DNA of 5,971 bases. It comes from JAXMAR01 sp046350295. GTDB lineage: Bacteria; Planctomycetota; Planctomycetia; Gemmatales; Gemmataceae. The notes under the pieces were generated by a model that worked only from the letters and a program-made list of their open reading frames with translations, ran no database searches and was not told the origin of the DNA. Positions 5,239 through 5,971 of the stretch are shown piece by piece (the first letter of the stretch is position 1; every line of letters starts with the position of its first letter). Location: NCBI GenBank assembly GCA_046350295.1, contig JAXMAR010000089.1, forward strand, positions 1 to 5,971, in the 5' to 3' direction. Both the position numbers and the translations under genes were made by a program.

Positions 5239-5971
5239 CTAGCCCTTGTTTCCCCCCTTCGGCTGCTGCTGCGTCATGCAGTGCAGCGTGCCGAGTCCCC
5301 AGACGAGGTCGCGGCAGTAGACCGGGATGATCGGCCGGTCGGTGAAACACGACTCGAGGAGACGCAGGGCGCGCACGTCGTTCGGATCGTTGAAGACCGG
5401 CACCAGGACGCCCGCGTTCGCGATATAGAAATTCGCGTAGCTCGCCGGAAGGCGCTGCCCGTCGAAGACGACCGGCCTGGGCATCGGCAGCTCGAGCAGG
5501 TCGTACGGCCGGCCGGCGAGGTCGCGCGCCGCCGCGATCCGCGCCAGGTTGTCGGCGAGCGGCGCGTGGTTGGGATCGGATCGGTCGGGCTCCACGCAGG
5601 CGACGATCGTGCGCGGGCCGACGAAGCGCGCGGTGTCGTCGATGTGGCCGTGGGTGTCGTCGCCGGCGATGCCCTGCCCGAGCCAGAGCACGCGCTCGAC
5701 GCCCAGGAACTCCCCGAGCGCGCGCTCGACCACCTCGCGCCCGAGCCCCGGGTTGCGCGCCTGCACGGGGGACAGGAGGCATTCTTCCGTCGTCATCACG
5801 ACGCCCGCGCCGTTGACGTCGATCGAGCCGCCCTCGAGAACGACGCGGCGCGCTCGCGACCCGGCGCCGGCGGGCACCCGGGCAACGAAGCGTGGCACGC
5901 GCGTGCGCCGCGCGACGTAAGCGGGGACCTTGTCGTCGTTCTGCCAGTTGGGGTACTTCGCCCACGCGTTG
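5239..5971 (-). CDS. aguA: Agmatine deiminase, C-terminal part (PAD_porph family)
   Basis: Agmatine deiminase hydrolyses agmatine to N-carbamoylputrescine and ammonia in the putrescine branch of arginine catabolism. The frame is open to the right edge, so the N-terminus (about 100 residues of a usual 340-370) is missing; 243 residues are present. Edge residues NAWAKYPNW already fit the family, so the GTG at 5898 is not a start. Landmarks: LEGGSIDVNG (EGG at 5835-5827), TTEECLLSP-QARNPG, GDDTHGHIDD with the active-site His (5646-5644) before Asp-Asp, ASYANFYIANAGVLVPVFNDPND, and GLGTLHCMTQQQP with the nucleophilic Cys at 5280-5278. The catalytic Cys and His are intact, so it should be active. 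It ends at TAG 5241-5239, 43 bases before the DUF433-type gene on the same strand, with no terminator seen between them, so the two may be co-transcribed. A related peptidyl-arginine-deiminase-like specificity is possible. Confidence 0.93.
   Translation of the reverse strand, partial: NAWAKYPNWQNDDKVPAYVARRTRVPRFVARVPAGAGSRARRVVLEGGSIDVNGAGVVMTTEECLLSPVQARNPGLGREVVERALGEFLGVERVLWLGQGIAGDDTHGHIDDTARFVGPRTIVACVEPDRSDPNHAPLADNLARIAAARDLAGRPYDLLELPMPRPVVFDGQRLPASYANFYIANAGVLVPVFNDPNDVRALRLLESCFTDRPIIPVYCRDLVWGLGTLHCMTQQQPKGGNKG

Noticed and set aside
5192..5965. 257-codon minus-strand open frame overlapping agmatine deiminase
   Set aside because: The Arg/Ala-rich out-of-frame reading has no family match, whereas the other frame carries all agmatine deiminase motifs.
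1..5971. CRISPR array, tRNA, rRNA, complete insertion sequence or phage module
   Set aside because: No regularly spaced repeats with spacers, no cloverleaf or rRNA sequence and no transposase or phage genes were seen on either strand.

Overview
The window is GC-rich and holds seven protein genes: five complete and two cut by the window edges. The gene families resemble what is common in Planctomycetes or similar GC-rich environmental bacteria: a Czc-ordered RND pump, a short xylose-isomerase-like protein, a DUF433 protein and agmatine deiminase. There is no 16S or other marker gene here, so this placement is a weak inference.

Layout. Positions 1-3066 (minus strand) hold a tripartite efflux operon, in transcription order: outer-membrane factor (3066-1585), periplasmic adaptor (1604-225) and the N-terminus of an HME-type RND pump (228, running off the left edge). 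The genes overlap by 20 bp and by 4 bp (ATGA), which points to tight translational coupling. Three 13-bp tandem units, each carrying a Shine-Dalgarno-like AAGGA, lie just upstream of the first gene. Positions 3102-3437 are a non-coding leader region. Positions 3438-3591 hold four successive hairpins, one of which reads as a minus-strand intrinsic terminator. Positions 3749-3573 (minus) encode a 58-residue zinc-ribbon protein starting at GTG. Divergent from it, 3829-4863 (plus) encodes a 344-residue xylose-isomerase-like TIM barrel. Its tail overlaps by 49 bp the convergent DUF433-type gene at 5195-4815 (minus). Upstream of that gene on the same strand is the C-terminal two thirds of an agmatine deiminase (5239 to the right edge).

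How the genes work together. The first three genes clearly form one machine that exports a cation or other toxic solute across both membranes. The remaining genes look like ordinary neighbours without an obvious shared pathway. I do not see a convincing new multi-gene system. The best second-look items are the short zinc-ribbon gene, the hairpin cluster, and the Asp-to-His change at one metal-ligand position of the xylose-isomerase-like enzyme.
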